In this document: piece by piece, positions 35,801-46,500 of the stretch
Layout: each line of letters starts with the position of its first letter
Numbering within the stretch: position 1 is the first letter of the stretch
DNA from: MGIIb-O2 sp002494975
Lineage (GTDB): Archaea; Thermoplasmatota; Poseidoniia; Poseidoniales; Thalassarchaeaceae
Length of the DNA: 64,000 nucleotides
Assembly (NCBI GenBank): GCA_028355015.1
Contig: JAOMRN010000004.1
Location: 1-64,000 of the forward strand
Reading direction: 5' to 3'
The notes under the pieces: generated by a model
Seen by the model: only the letters and a program-made list of their open reading frames with translations
Database searches by the model: none
Told to the model about the DNA's origin: nothing
Made by a program: the position numbers and the translations under genes

Positions 35801-37802
35801 CATGCTTATTGATATCACGTAGATAATCAGAATATAACCTAAAGCCTCCGACTTCAGCTTGTCTAAACGAATAGATACTTTGCTTAATATCTCCAACATA
35901 ACAAATTGTGGGTTGCCAAGGAGTATCAGGAGGATTAATTTCATTGTCATTAAAGTGTCTTTCACCCCATAATCGGGCCAGGATTTGCCATTGAAGTGTA
36001 GAATTATCTTGAGCCTCGTCAATGACAAAGGCACGATATCTTCTACGTATCTTTCTTAATAAGTCAAATCTGTATTCAATATCTCTACGGATTTCCTGAA
36101 GATGTGAGAAGGATTCGCCGGCAAGACTCGGTGTTAATTCAAGCTGTTTTAATCTATCAAAGGCCAAGTGTATATGATTATCATCCCAGGGAGTAGAGGT
36201 GTTTGCATTGTCAAGTGCATCAATTATTGACTGGTGGTAGAAACTTCTACAATTCTCAGGACAGCGCGATAGGAGTAAATCTCTTACTAAATCCCTAGTA
36301 TCTGAAAAATCATGAAGTTCATCAATCTGCTTTAACTTGCTAAGAATTTTAAGAAACCCGGATAAAACTACTCTCAAATCATCAAGATGTTCAGCTTCTT
36401 GCTCTATACTAAATCGGTACACTACTTTCTCATTATATGGCGCTTGATTAGGTAAAACAGCACCTATATCAACAACGCTTGGAAGCCAGTTCGGTGGAGA
36501 AAATGGAATTTGAGTAGAGTCCATTAACATCATAATTTTTGTATAATGCAATATCGCTTCTGCTTCTTTAGAATCCCATAAGGACCTAAAATTATCGACA
36601 ATAGGTAATAAATTTGTATTTAGTACTGCTACATTGCCAATTCCTTTTTCCCAAGAATCTTTATCTGGAAGGCTAGTTTTCTTCTTACCGCTGAAGAAAG
36701 TAAGATCATTTTCTTTGCCATTCAATGTTTTAATTATTGAAGAACGTGATGCAGTGCAATGAATTACGTTACTAAGCCAAACTAATTTTTCAGAGGTATC
36801 GGTATCGGGAAGATTTTGAGAAAGATAATCTAAGCAAGATATGCGAGTATTGGCATCCCATTGGCCACCATATGCTACAATATTATTCTTGATATATTGG
36901 CAATAATTATCTATTGAATCTTTAATTTTCTGGTTAAAATTATCTAAACTAGTCTCATCTATTGATTCTAGTAATTTTTCTTTCAAAAGAATGGGACTTA
37001 TGCTCCGACCATCTTCGGTTAGATTTTCTGTGGCTTCATCGAGAAAAAGTGATTTCTCAGAAAGATTACGGATTACTGCCATCGCTCTACGACGACTGGA
37101 ATAGTAATTCTGAATTCTATCTCTAGATGATATTAATTTTTCAACATCTTCAGGATAAATACCCGCATCGACTGCTATACTGAGGGGGTATGATGGTAGT
37201 CTCCAAAGTGTATTTAATGCAGAATCTTTCAATATTATTCTTTCAGAGATTGTCATCTGTTGATGACTGAGAGAGTTCCCGAGAATTCCTTTATATGGAG
37301 CGATTAATTGATGGAAGAATGAGTCTATTGTCCCTATAGGGGCATCATCTAAAAGGTATAGAAATTGTTCACTCAACCCGGCTCTCAATATCCTTGGGTC
37401 GGACATATTTTCTCCGTCATTATGTTTAGAACCTAAACTTAGATTAACTAATTTCCTTCTAAGTCTATCTCGCATTTCATCGGCAGCTTTGGTAGTGAAT
37501 GTTAACAATACAACTTCACTGGGAAGCAAACCCTTATGATTTTCTAAGTCTATCCTATTTTTTGGTTCTGTAGAAATTAATCCACTAGCTAATTTTGATG
37601 GCCTGTCAGGAGTGGGTAGTATTCGTGTAGCTCTTTGATCTGCAGACAAGTAATGCTCGATTACTCTGTCTATTATGGTTCGAGTTTTACCGGTACCTGC
37701 ACCTGCATCGATAACTATGTGAGAATCTATATTCAGAGCTAAACGTTGAGCAATATTATGACTCATTGAAGAACTCTTATTTTCCTTGAAATCTTCTGAC
37801 AT
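32829..37802 (-). CDS. addA: AddA-like helicase-nuclease (UvrD/RecB superfamily I with Fe-S nuclease domain)
   Basis: 1657 aa. SF1A helicase motifs: Walker A AGAGTGKT (34-40), motif II DEAQD (about 593), motif III YVGDIKQSIYSFRQAE, motif V SIHKSKGLESSVV, motif VI LFYVGATRAKKKLIL. The C-terminal RecB/AddA-type nuclease: GNVIHRIVE, MDGLIDL, PIDLKTEE (about 1509), QLVIYHRAL. Cysteines in SQCSRRHW and in CLSCPFHREPFPVC (about 1640) form a putative [4Fe-4S] site as in AddB/Cas4. It unwinds and trims double-strand ends for homologous recombination. It is unusually long. It overlaps AddB by the TAATG junction, so the two are translationally coupled. Confidence 0.85.
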   Translation of the reverse strand: MSEDFKENKSSSMSHNIAQRLALNIDSHIVIDAGAGTGKTRTIIDRVIEHYLSADQRATRILPTPDRPSKLASGLISTEPKNRIDLENHKGLLPSEVVLLTFTTKAADEMRDRLRRKLVNLSLGSKHNDGENMSDPRILRAGLSEQFLYLLDDAPIGTIDSFFHQLIAPYKGILGNSLSHQQMTISERIILKDSALNTLWRLPSYPLSIAVDAGIYPEDVEKLISSRDRIQNYYSSRRRAMAVIRNLSEKSLFLDEATENLTEDGRSISPILLKEKLLESIDETSLDNFNQKIKDSIDNYCQYIKNNIVAYGGQWDANTRISCLDYLSQNLPDTDTSEKLVWLSNVIHCTASRSSIIKTLNGKENDLTFFSGKKKTSLPDKDSWEKGIGNVAVLNTNLLPIVDNFRSLWDSKEAEAILHYTKIMMLMDSTQIPFSPPNWLPSVVDIGAVLPNQAPYNEKVVYRFSIEQEAEHLDDLRVVLSGFLKILSKLKQIDELHDFSDTRDLVRDLLLSRCPENCRSFYHQSIIDALDNANTSTPWDDNHIHLAFDRLKQLELTPSLAGESFSHLQEIRRDIEYRFDLLRKIRRRYRAFVIDEAQDNSTLQWQILARLWGERHFNDNEINPPDTPWQPTICYVGDIKQSIYSFRQAEVGGFRLYSDYLRDINKHEFASIKLLTDSPPLRKENKSRDPRNANHLTISRASKHLERGGQDLDNWVDFQHYDEQEAPSPEEIKLRKEGVISLKINYRTDAGLLELMNEWWKDIFSPRHRKIPNANFYADTQLLSPNNNLSGSIEWICPVDTNISGDPPSDLNQYIDPFSISSSTSHERQALMIALRIKNLVEGKPIRVRASSQEIGENILPAEPKVPPSEIMVLLPTRNEIGNLLVGYLEDFGIAVQSDKEDDVLAHPAVHTLNGLIQFLARPFDRHHASWVARSCLIGFNDEQLDNFIRKSDSSENLLERLLHMTINDRQKSLVNRWIELSKRGRINQLLEDTIDNSDLFLTYSDRISANNIEQFLELIGSLSSEVGGDIMVIANRLREFSERASSSIEDTKITSDNSVKIMSIHKSKGLESSVVFLVNIFSRAQTTTNQDSRSRVMVSPELFAGNPKPWGDDDLFVPASWLHTKRLYQARTDAEARRLFYVGATRAKKKLILVGSPTGTTWKNNDSTTEESYLSVPWKYQTPIPQLGQMWLESLRQKSYRSGQEDSPWHNDSNFSSSGISDSPENLDFNFHLDPFSLQINSFIGNNILPGITLLHHPDCFNFGNLTPDILLTPLQKIERKHNAAKDTSNIKIQNNKLRKDSLSVVKIQPSRLSILSQCSRRHWIETRAGISSNPIISEMNSKKIFHLPGGIDAATFGNVIHRIVEIGIPNPGLIDSESPSLPDLWVKKSPNNLMNTIIHDEVYKEILPSSMDSSEISPLVCQMIQRLSAGKLGRLVSGEEIDGVKVEGLRTEMPFHISFDVSTSDLFMTRWTPNGEIPLSQIEKTSVVMDGLIDLVLCTISEDGPCIRPIDLKTEEATKLYSNNSNGLLESLGKESYEPSCISEYQILNHHRMQLVIYHRALQKMESKRETPRKVLRPAIWIGVTGRLVEYPEEMFEEANIELDKILAQAAKISLDPGDVIENHPPLSVEESEPCLSCPFHREPFPVCGPMTQDL

Positions 37803-40800
37803 TAGAAACTGGCCTCCATTCTAACATCACAAATATTTCTTACTTTGCAGAATTTACATGACCCCTGAGGTATAGGATGAAAATATCCATTATCAGCATT
37901 ATTTGAAATGTTTAATGCAGTAGAAATTCTAGATGCAAGCCATGCCCTGAATGGGTCACTTTGAGGACTAGAGTCTTCATTTAAGAAACGATATTTGTCG
38001 TGGGTAACCGTAGTCTTTTCACCTATATTATCAATAGATTTAGTATAATCAGAAGCCGATGTTTCAACATAGTGTGTTGTTTTCTGTCCAAGAATAGAAA
38101 TTCCCACACCGACAACTAAGTCTCCAGGATTTTCTAGTTCCCATGCTCTAGCATACAGAGCTAACTGCAATTCTTGAAGAATTCCCTTTTTATGGCGATT
38201 GGATAAATCACTGGATTTAGTTTTCTCGGAGGTTTTTAAATCTCTAATTACAACGAGACGACGCGGTTTCCATTCAGAATTATATAATTCTAATGGGGCT
38301 ATATTTTTACTTCCATTTTCATTAATCCAAATTTTTTTCCCACCAATGACAAAAGGAATTAGGTCGACTCTATCTATCGAACCTTTGACTAAAATTGGTG
38401 ATAAATCATCACCATTAGGCATAGTAAGTTCTTTAGAAAGAGATAAATTTATTCTATCGAATCTCCATTCAAATGCTATAGGTATAGAATTAGATAATTC
38501 TAATTTTTCTGACTGAATCAGCTCACCTAGTCGACCTGAAAGAGGAATTGGTTGAGGGTTTGCAAGCCAGTTTTCCCACTCAGTTGTTGACATTCCACTC
38601 ATCATCCTAAGTCTATTTTTTGATACTGAATCGGTTCTAGTTAACCATGGGGCTAGATTATCCATATGATGGAGCCCTTTGGCCATGAGATGTTCATCAG
38701 AGACAGTACAATTAGCTAAATTGGACGGAACTTCTAAATTATCAATATCCCTAATTATGCCTAATTTAAATCCTAACACATCGCATAATAAATCATAATG
38801 CAATTGGTGAAAGAATGAACCATGGACTCTAGAATCAAGTCCTTCATCAAGAGATGATTCTTCAATACCTGCTTTAATTCCATGAGTGAGCCAGCCTCGA
38901 CGAGGGCAAATTAGCCAATCTTGAAGAGTTGTAGGAGACCATGTAATCTTGCTTAACTTAGTATCAAATAAATGTCCATTTCTCTTATCGCTAACTAATA
39001 CACCTGTCGATTCAGGAGCAAATGGCCGGGGATCAACTGTTGGAGTAACGAATAATTTTTTACTCCATTCTTGTGTCCCAGAATACACCGGCCATCTTTG
39101 ATTTAAGCGAGGCCATTCCACGCCATCAGGAAATTTTTTTGGTTTCTTTTTCCATAAATGTGAGGGGTTAAATTGAAATATTTTTCCTATATTTTCTTCT
39201 GAAATATAACCATCTATGTCTGCTTTCTTTGGTTGACGTCGTTCACGATCTCTTTGAAGACTGAGTTCATGAGATATTGTTATTGCATTTCTGTTAATAG
39301 GTGAGAGTGTAGGGCCGATATTATTTTCCAGAGACTTCCCATCTTTCTGACGTAAAAGTTTAGGAATAAAAAGATTTGATAATTCTAAATCGAAAACTTC
39401 TGATATATCTGCACAATCATTTTCTAAAACCCATTCACTAATAGGAGCGGCAGCAGGGGTTGATTCGTCATTGCTTGGATCGAGAATTATTACCTCTGGA
39501 GAACAATTGAAAATATGTTCACGTATATGGCGAGCATTTCTAACAGGACTATCTGCTCTTAGAAGGTTATACTTATTCCTTTCTTCATCACCTAAGAAAT
39601 GCATCTTTGGAACCTTTAAGTTCCAAGATTGTGAAGAGATATTAGCTAAAATTATCATATCAGCAGTACAGCCTAATACTTTGTCAGCAGGTAATACCCT
39701 TAACCTACTACCTGTTTTATTGGACGTTACAAATGTTTCAATATTATTCATTAAATTTGAGATTTCTTCAACCCAGTCTGAAGAAATGTTCTTTTGATTT
39801 AATAAATTTTGAATTTTTCTAAGTTTATCTACTTCGGCCCAAATATTTTGTATTACTCCTGCAGAAGAGCTGGACAATCCATCTAAGCCCTCTATTCTAG
39901 AATTTTCTTTGGACAATTTTAGAGTTTCTAAAAGCCATTGGTCGCCAGATTTAGTAGCTTCTGGTAATGGAAGTGATTGGTCCGATAAAAGTCCACTTGT
40001 CATTTTACTCTTATTGATAACTTGTTGATCGGATTTACTGAGTATAGGATAAAGCCATTGGGATAAACAAAGTAACCACCACAGAGTTTCTTCTTGCTTC
40101 CTCACTCTTTCTAAATCAGAAGATTTTGTTGTTTTATCAACTTTGATATTTGTCCGAGATAAATTATTTATCCATCTTTCTAAAGCACCAGGGCCACCAA
40201 GAATATGATTTTCCATGGAAACTCTATTGAGAACTTCGATATCGGGAATTGGCGATAAATCCTTATCAAAGGGGTGTTGAGGTACTTCAGGAAACAGATT
40301 GATTGTTTTTTGGAGAGATAATGCTCGAAGATTTAATAATGAAAATGAATCGGAATCATGGCCTAATTTAAGATATTTATTTATCCAGTAACCTAATGGG
40401 TGGTTTTTGACATTTATAGATACAGGATTAATTGGAATGCCTAAATTTTTAAGGCCTATGTTCCATTTAGTTGCATTGTTATAATAATCTGGATCAACAA
40501 TTATTATTCTTGAATCTGAGCTAGAATCTAATTTCTCGCGAGCAAAAGACAAAGCCGCATTGAAAGAATCGTTCTCTTCTTTGATTAATACTCTGCGTAT
40601 TTTATTTAATCGAATTTCTTTCAAATTATCGAATTTATGTTTAGGAACCCAAGTTGGCAGACTTGATTCGTCTTTTACTGGATAATCATCTAATAATAAT
40701 AATCCGTGTTCACCTTTACGGAAGTTGCCTTTATTCGCTAATTGGTGAATTGGACAATGATAAGAAACGGCGGAAATGAAATCTAGATATGCCTTGGAAG

Positions 40801-41416
40801 TTATAGGAGAATGGTTCAACATTATAATACCATCAATTCCTATTAACGAGAAAGGCTTCTCTGTTTTTTCTAAATAATTAACAAGACGGCTGGCTAAAAA
40901 ATCTGGATATGTGAAATTCATTTTAATCTCTAAAGAAGTTAAGACTTTACTTATTGTGGGAATACCGGGCCCTTGCCATGAAAATGTGTCTATGCTTTCT
41001 GAAGAAAGAAATTTATGTAACTGAAGGAGGGCTCTGGTCTTACCATGACCCCAATGCATTGTAGGTAAAGGGTTGATTAAAGGAAATCCTAGTTTTGTTG
41101 ATTCTTTAACGCATTCTTCATGAATTATTGAATCAAAGTACGGCGCTTTCTTGAATAATTGGGGCATTCTAAAATCATTCATAATTGAAATCATTAATGA
41201 ATTAACTGTATGATGTAAATTTCGATCGATTACATATCCTTCGTCAGCAATTTTTGAGAGCATCTCTAGTCTAGATTCATCATTAGGATATATGATTAAT
41301 AATTTAGAAAGACCACCTTTCGAATATGGAATTGGGTTAGAAATTTCAGAAATTATATGGTCATACAACCAAGCAGGAGATTGCCCCGAGAAAATCTCTT
41401 CATTGGTTATATTCAT
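37802..41416 (-). CDS. addB: AddB-like partner with Fe-S nuclease domain
   Basis: About 1204 aa from the ATG at 41416 (TTG at 41431 possible). The N-terminal ~750 residues lack a Walker A motif, so the helicase-like region is probably inactive, as in RecC and many AddB proteins. The C-terminal ~370 residues form a nuclease: VHGSFFHQLHYDLL, GSIDRVDLIPF, VIRDLKTSEKT (about 1060), LQLALYARAWE. One Cys in LICPRRGW (about 835) and three in CKFCKVRNICDV (about 1195-1205) fit a [4Fe-4S] cluster. It pairs with AddA for end resection and both may cut opposite strands. It is the 5' gene of the two. Confidence 0.82.
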   Translation of the reverse strand: MNITNEEIFSGQSPAWLYDHIISEISNPIPYSKGGLSKLLIIYPNDESRLEMLSKIADEGYVIDRNLHHTVNSLMISIMNDFRMPQLFKKAPYFDSIIHEECVKESTKLGFPLINPLPTMHWGHGKTRALLQLHKFLSSESIDTFSWQGPGIPTISKVLTSLEIKMNFTYPDFLASRLVNYLEKTEKPFSLIGIDGIIMLNHSPITSKAYLDFISAVSYHCPIHQLANKGNFRKGEHGLLLLDDYPVKDESSLPTWVPKHKFDNLKEIRLNKIRRVLIKEENDSFNAALSFAREKLDSSSDSRIIIVDPDYYNNATKWNIGLKNLGIPINPVSINVKNHPLGYWINKYLKLGHDSDSFSLLNLRALSLQKTINLFPEVPQHPFDKDLSPIPDIEVLNRVSMENHILGGPGALERWINNLSRTNIKVDKTTKSSDLERVRKQEETLWWLLCLSQWLYPILSKSDQQVINKSKMTSGLLSDQSLPLPEATKSGDQWLLETLKLSKENSRIEGLDGLSSSSAGVIQNIWAEVDKLRKIQNLLNQKNISSDWVEEISNLMNNIETFVTSNKTGSRLRVLPADKVLGCTADMIILANISSQSWNLKVPKMHFLGDEERNKYNLLRADSPVRNARHIREHIFNCSPEVIILDPSNDESTPAAAPISEWVLENDCADISEVFDLELSNLFIPKLLRQKDGKSLENNIGPTLSPINRNAITISHELSLQRDRERRQPKKADIDGYISEENIGKIFQFNPSHLWKKKPKKFPDGVEWPRLNQRWPVYSGTQEWSKKLFVTPTVDPRPFAPESTGVLVSDKRNGHLFDTKLSKITWSPTTLQDWLICPRRGWLTHGIKAGIEESSLDEGLDSRVHGSFFHQLHYDLLCDVLGFKLGIIRDIDNLEVPSNLANCTVSDEHLMAKGLHHMDNLAPWLTRTDSVSKNRLRMMSGMSTTEWENWLANPQPIPLSGRLGELIQSEKLELSNSIPIAFEWRFDRINLSLSKELTMPNGDDLSPILVKGSIDRVDLIPFVIGGKKIWINENGSKNIAPLELYNSEWKPRRLVVIRDLKTSEKTKSSDLSNRHKKGILQELQLALYARAWELENPGDLVVGVGISILGQKTTHYVETSASDYTKSIDNIGEKTTVTHDKYRFLNEDSSPQSDPFRAWLASRISTALNISNNADNGYFHPIPQGSCKFCKVRNICDVRMEASF

Positions 41417-41499
41417 ATTATGGCTACTCAAGTTAGCGCCTCCGAGTATTAATCATAACGACGAGGGTTTTTGAACCCGACGATATTACAATGTGAAAA

Positions 41500-42432
41500 T
41501 TACATTGATAATTTATTTTTTCGAGGATGTAATGCCGCAACAAAAAGTGAAACTAATACAATTAAATTGGGAAATGGAAGAGCACTAAATGCACCACTAT
41601 CATCATTATAATGCCAATCGAATACTAGGACTACGCTCAAATCAGTACCATCGTAAGCAGAATTGTAGTCTACTAAAATCTCACCTTCTTGAGAGGGGAG
41701 ATCTACAATATCTCTTAAAATATTATGATAATACTCTTCTCCATTGCCGCCTTCCGGAAAGTAACCCACTTCTTCAATGAAGAAAAGCTTAGGACTTACC
41801 GTATATGATTCTGTCAATGAAGGAGTAGAAATATTCCAAGAAAATCTATCGGTATCTGACTCATTGAACCAATTTAATGTTGCTGAAAAATCTGAGTACT
41901 CTATTGATGGAGCGGTATCGAAAGAAATTTGATAATCAGTATCTAAAGAATCTGATGAAAATGTTGTTCCAACATGAAGCCTCTCACCATCAAATACGTT
42001 AGATGGAGCAATACGTTCTAAATCACCGGCTATATCTGAAGATTTACCGTATCTATCAACCCACCTATCATCAGTTTCTTGTGATCCAAAGGGGTCCTGA
42101 ACTTCGGCAATAAAGCGGTGATAATGAATTTGCATTATACTTTCATTATCGGACAAAATCAGGGAATTGGTTATCGCCTCTGTCCTTACGCAATTAGTAC
42201 ACCAAGTAGCGGTGTATACCTCGATTAAATGAGGCCATTCTGCAGAACTCATAGTATTGCTATTGCTAGAAACATTCTCAGAAAGAGAAATTGAGACTCC
42301 ACCCAAAGTACCCGTGTCTGTTGAATCAGAAAGTACGTTATGCCATGTCTTTATGTTATCAGACTCAGCAAAAGATTGCTGTGAAAGGAATATTAGAAAC
42401 AGTGTGACCACTATGGCACGTACACGAGTCAT
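41500..42432 (-). CDS. Exported thioredoxin-fold protein with C-terminal membrane anchor
   Basis: About 310 aa from the ATG at 42432. Signal peptide MTRVRAIVVTLFLIFLSQQSFA, a thioredoxin-like centre VYTATWCTNCVRTEAI (CxxC at about residue 88-91), then a beta-rich domain (about 150-270) and a C-terminal hydrophobic segment (FPNLIVLVSLFVAAL) with basic end. Its CTNC site suggests a dithiol oxidoreductase acting outside the membrane on disulfide-rich proteins. The large Cys-rich protein at 43586 is encoded 1.1 kb upstream on the same strand and is a plausible client (inference). Confidence 0.75.
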   Translation of the reverse strand: MTRVRAIVVTLFLIFLSQQSFAESDNIKTWHNVLSDSTDTGTLGGVSISLSENVSSNSNTMSSAEWPHLIEVYTATWCTNCVRTEAITNSLILSDNESIMQIHYHRFIAEVQDPFGSQETDDRWVDRYGKSSDIAGDLERIAPSNVFDGERLHVGTTFSSDSLDTDYQISFDTAPSIEYSDFSATLNWFNESDTDRFSWNISTPSLTESYTVSPKLFFIEEVGYFPEGGNGEEYYHNILRDIVDLPSQEGEILVDYNSAYDGTDLSVVLVFDWHYNDDSGAFSALPFPNLIVLVSLFVAALHPRKNKLSM

Positions 42433-42470
42433 AGTAAATCGGAAATTGTTTAAACACAAAAACTAGAGGG

Positions 42471-43520
42471 TTAATTGTTTATTTTTTTGAATGCATTAAT
42501 GGTTCTATCAATATCTTCATCAGTAATATGTAAATGTATTACTGCCCTTACAGTAGAATCATTAATTGTCAATATATCAATGCCTTCTTTGGATAAATTA
42601 TCGACTAATAATTGGGCTTGACCTTCATCACATGAGATATATACCATATTTGATTGAACGGTGTCTAAATTAACTGAAAAAGACCCTATGTTATTGATTG
42701 CACTTGCTAAATTTTTAGCACGGATATGGTCATCACCCAATCTATCAATGTTATTTTCTAATGCATATATTCCTGCAGCGGCTAACATACCTGCTTGACG
42801 CATTCCCCCTCCAAACATTTTCCTCCAACGATGAGCTCTAGCTATGAATTCACTAGAACCAACTAACACGCTTCCTACCGGTGCCCCCAAGCCCTTGGAT
42901 AGACATATGGATATCGAGTCATAGTCTCGTACCATTCTAGCCGGATCAGTAGAAGTAGCGATTACTGCGTTGAATAATCTTGCACCATCTATATGTGCAG
43001 CACAATTATTTTCATGAGCAATATGAGCAATTTCATCTAGGTCTTCTTGAGAGTAATAAGTTCCACCACCACGATTAGATGTATTTTCAACACAAACAAG
43101 ACTGCCGTTCGGATAATGCCCCAAACTTCCTTCAACCTTACGGATTGCTTTAGCAACATCATTCGGCTTCATAATTCCAAGACTGGCGTCAACTAAAGCT
43201 ACTGAACATCCAGAAAGAGCGGCAAATCCTCCTCCTTCATAGACATAAATATGACTATATCTTTCAGTTACAATTTCATCCCCTGGATTTGTATGTGCTC
43301 TAATTGCAATTGCATTTGACATTGTTCCTGAAGGGATAAAAATCGCAGCTTCTTTACCTAACATTTTAGCCATACGTCTTTGTAATTCATTGACATTCGG
43401 ATCATCACCCAATACATCATCTCCAACATCTGCTGATGACATCATACTACGCATCTCAGGCGTAGGCTGAGTTACTGTATCGCTACGAAGGTCGACTCGT
43501 CCGCCCGGATAGTCTCTCAT
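42471..43520 (-). CDS. ltaE: Low-specificity L-threonine aldolase
   Basis: 349 aa PLP enzyme. VDLRSDTVTQPT at the N-terminus, DVGDDVLGDDPNVNELQ, FIPSGTMSNAIAI, HIDGARLFNA and the PLP-lysine segment SICLSKGLGAPVGSVLVGS (K about 202) are diagnostic. It cleaves L-threonine and allo-threonine to glycine and acetaldehyde. 12 bp upstream of the thioredoxin-like gene on the same strand, but function is unrelated. Start ATG at 43520. Confidence 0.94.
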   Translation of the reverse strand: MRDYPGGRVDLRSDTVTQPTPEMRSMMSSADVGDDVLGDDPNVNELQRRMAKMLGKEAAIFIPSGTMSNAIAIRAHTNPGDEIVTERYSHIYVYEGGGFAALSGCSVALVDASLGIMKPNDVAKAIRKVEGSLGHYPNGSLVCVENTSNRGGGTYYSQEDLDEIAHIAHENNCAAHIDGARLFNAVIATSTDPARMVRDYDSISICLSKGLGAPVGSVLVGSSEFIARAHRWRKMFGGGMRQAGMLAAAGIYALENNIDRLGDDHIRAKNLASAINNIGSFSVNLDTVQSNMVYISCDEGQAQLLVDNLSKEGIDILTINDSTVRAVIHLHITDEDIDRTINAFKKINN

Positions 43521-43585
43521 AGTGTTGCCATGAGGTTATCACATATCAAATAAAGCGATATTCAATCTTCCTATAAATGAGAATA

Positions 43586-46500
43586 TTACTTCTTCTTTCT
43601 GACCCTCTTAGCGCCCTTTCTGGCTTTAGGTTTCGAACCTGGACGCATTAAGACAGCTAAACCTACTAGTATTACTGCTCCTACACCGCCAGCAATCATC
43701 ATCATAGAGTTAGATTCTTTTGGATCAATTATACATTCTGCCTGACCAATATCTGGCTGTGATTCACCACTAGGGCAACGCGTCTGAGATGCCATCCCAG
43801 CATCTGAGACAAAATAATCTTCAGACGCGAAAACACATGAAGTTGACCCCATTAAAGATTGGTAACTACCAGGATAACATGGAAGTTGTTCTGTAGCAGT
43901 AGAAGTGTCAACATAGTGCCCACGATCGGCTGATTGACAAGATTCTTGACCTGTTAATGATTGAAAATTCCCCTCGGCACAGGCCACTTGTGCTGTAGAT
44001 GATATACCGCTAGAGAAATGACCCGGATCTGCAAGGACACACCCAGATTGTCCGGCTTCTGATTGATATGAACCTGGTAAACAAGGCGAAGCAGAAGTAG
44101 CGCCAGCTGAAGAATAGGTTCCTGGATTAGCCATTATACATTCAGAAGATGCTGGTTGTGGTTGATACTGTCCTGCAGGGCACATTATCTGCATACTCTG
44201 TCCTTCGGATGGTACATGATGTCCAACATCAGAGAGTACGCAACTTGTCATGCCAGTTTCTGGTTGATAGGAGCCTGCTGAGCAAGGAGTCTGGGAAGAT
44301 GCTCTGAGTGAAGAAACAAAATTTCCTTCAGCAGCATCAAGACATTCGGATTGACCCGTATCTGGTTGATAGGTTCCTTCCATACAGCCCTCAGGGGATA
44401 TTGCTCCGGTTTCTGACACATAATGGCCAATTGAAGACTCTAGACAAAATATCTGACCAGTATCTGGTTGATAAGATCCTACTTCACAAGGTGTTTGAGT
44501 AGATGATCCTGGATTTACGACTACATTACCAGCCTCTGCAAACAAACAATCAACTGAACTTATAGAACCTATATTTGAGTTGTAAGAACCGGTAGGGCAC
44601 ACCGATTGACTAATTGCTCCTATGCTGTCAACATAATGCCCAGGGTCTGCTAAAATACATGTTTCGATTCCAGTAGCGCCTACGGAGGTACTGAATGTAC
44701 CTAAACCGCAAGGGGTTTGTGTACTCGAACCATCATTTTCAACATAGTATCCTGGCTCTGAGTCAAGACATGAAGTTGAACTATAATCTGGTTGATAGGT
44801 TCCCGAGATACAAATTTCCTGATTTGTGGAATTACTATTTTCTACGAAGTATCCTAAACTTGCTTCGATACATGAAGAAGATGCAAAGTTAGGTTGGTAA
44901 GTTCCTGGTTCACAGCCAAACTGATTCAAAGAACCAGGATTAAGAACATAAAATCCGGGAGTAGTGGGGTTACAAAATTCTTGACCGGCGTTAGGTTGGA
45001 AATAACCACTAGAACACATGACCTGATCAGTTGAATCTATATTCGGAGTATGCCCGGGGGATGCATCTATGCAATTTTCCTGAGAATAATCTGGTTGGTA
45101 GGTTCCCAATGGACAAGCCCGTTGAGACTGGGCTCCATTAGTATCAACATAATATCCAGGAGATGAAGCGATGCAACTTGCTTGTCCTACATTTGGTTGA
45201 TATGCCCCTACATCGCAAGGGACTTGTGAGTGATAAAGCAGATTTGTGCTATAATGTCCTACATCTGCTGATACACAAGAACCATCATAATTAGAGTCAT
45301 AACTACCGTCAGGGCAGCCATAGGGTAAATTATCTAGTATAGCAATTATGGAATCAGAATCTATATCTCTATCAGATATATGAATGCCTCCTGCTCCTTG
45401 ATATGAGGCAGGACCTATAGAATCTGATGAAAGATTAACATGACTTAAATTCGCATCACCCCATGAGGTATTCCAATTTCCATCTCCCATTTGACCCCTA
45501 TATGATTGACCTCCGCAAACAACATCTCCAAGGCTCATTGAAGAGTTATTTTGGCCTGCATGAATTATACAAAGTGTATTGCCATTTATTGATGTTGCAA
45601 TTACGTTTGGAGTCTCACCAAAGTCTATGAACGCGTCATTAACTCCAATGGCAAGTGGATTAGATTGATGAGTATAGTCACCACCTCCATTACCGGTTTG
45701 TCCCCACCAATTAGCACCCCAACAATATGGAACTAATTGTTCGGATATAGCACATGTATTTTTGTATGCAACTTCTAATGAGATTATTGGAATATTAGCA
45801 CTGAGGTTTATTGCAGTTGGTGAACTAAACCAGAAATTATCTCCAGTGCCGAGTTGACTATCATAGTTAGCTCCCCAACACTTCACTGTTTGAGATTGAT
45901 ACAACGCACAAGTATGGTCATCTCCAGTACCAACTGCTATTACATTACTAGCTACAAATTGAGGTAAAGGATAATTCACATCGGCCATAGAACCTATCCC
46001 GAGTTGCCCATCGTCATTTCTACCCCAACAATATAGATCATTATTATCTATGATACCACAAGTATGTTGATAGCCAGTTGAAATTGAAATGAATGAGGAG
46101 TTAGTTGGAAAATTTGATTCACTGACAATTACCGGAGTGTAACGTCCATTGAAAGAATTGCATCCTACAGGGCTTGGATTATTATCTGAAGAATATTCAC
46201 TACCACCTGTACATACTGTCCCATCTCCCAATTGACCATAGCCATGCCACCCCCAACATAGACCTTCTCCAGTATTCAAAATCGCGCAGAAATGTCCCTG
46301 ATTTGCATCAGATAATGATACTGCAGTTTTACCATTAGGTAAAGAAACTTGAAGGGGGGGATGATTTGATGCATACCAACAAGTAAGACCTCCAGATTCT
46401 TGACAAACATCATTACCAGAGCCTAATTGACCATATTCTCCCCCACCCCAGCACCAAATCTCGCCTATATCATTTAACGCACAAGATGACCATCCGCCAG

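Noticed and set aside
32829..41416. Bacterial contamination carrying AddAB
   Set aside because: Archaeal genes flank it on both sides within one continuous gene-dense sequence of the same composition; assembly error cannot be excluded but nothing in the sequence suggests it.
43700..45330. Regular repeated units that could suggest a CRISPR-like or satellite array
   Set aside because: The periodicity is in protein coding (Cys repeats about 32 aa long) with diverged DNA and no unique spacers.
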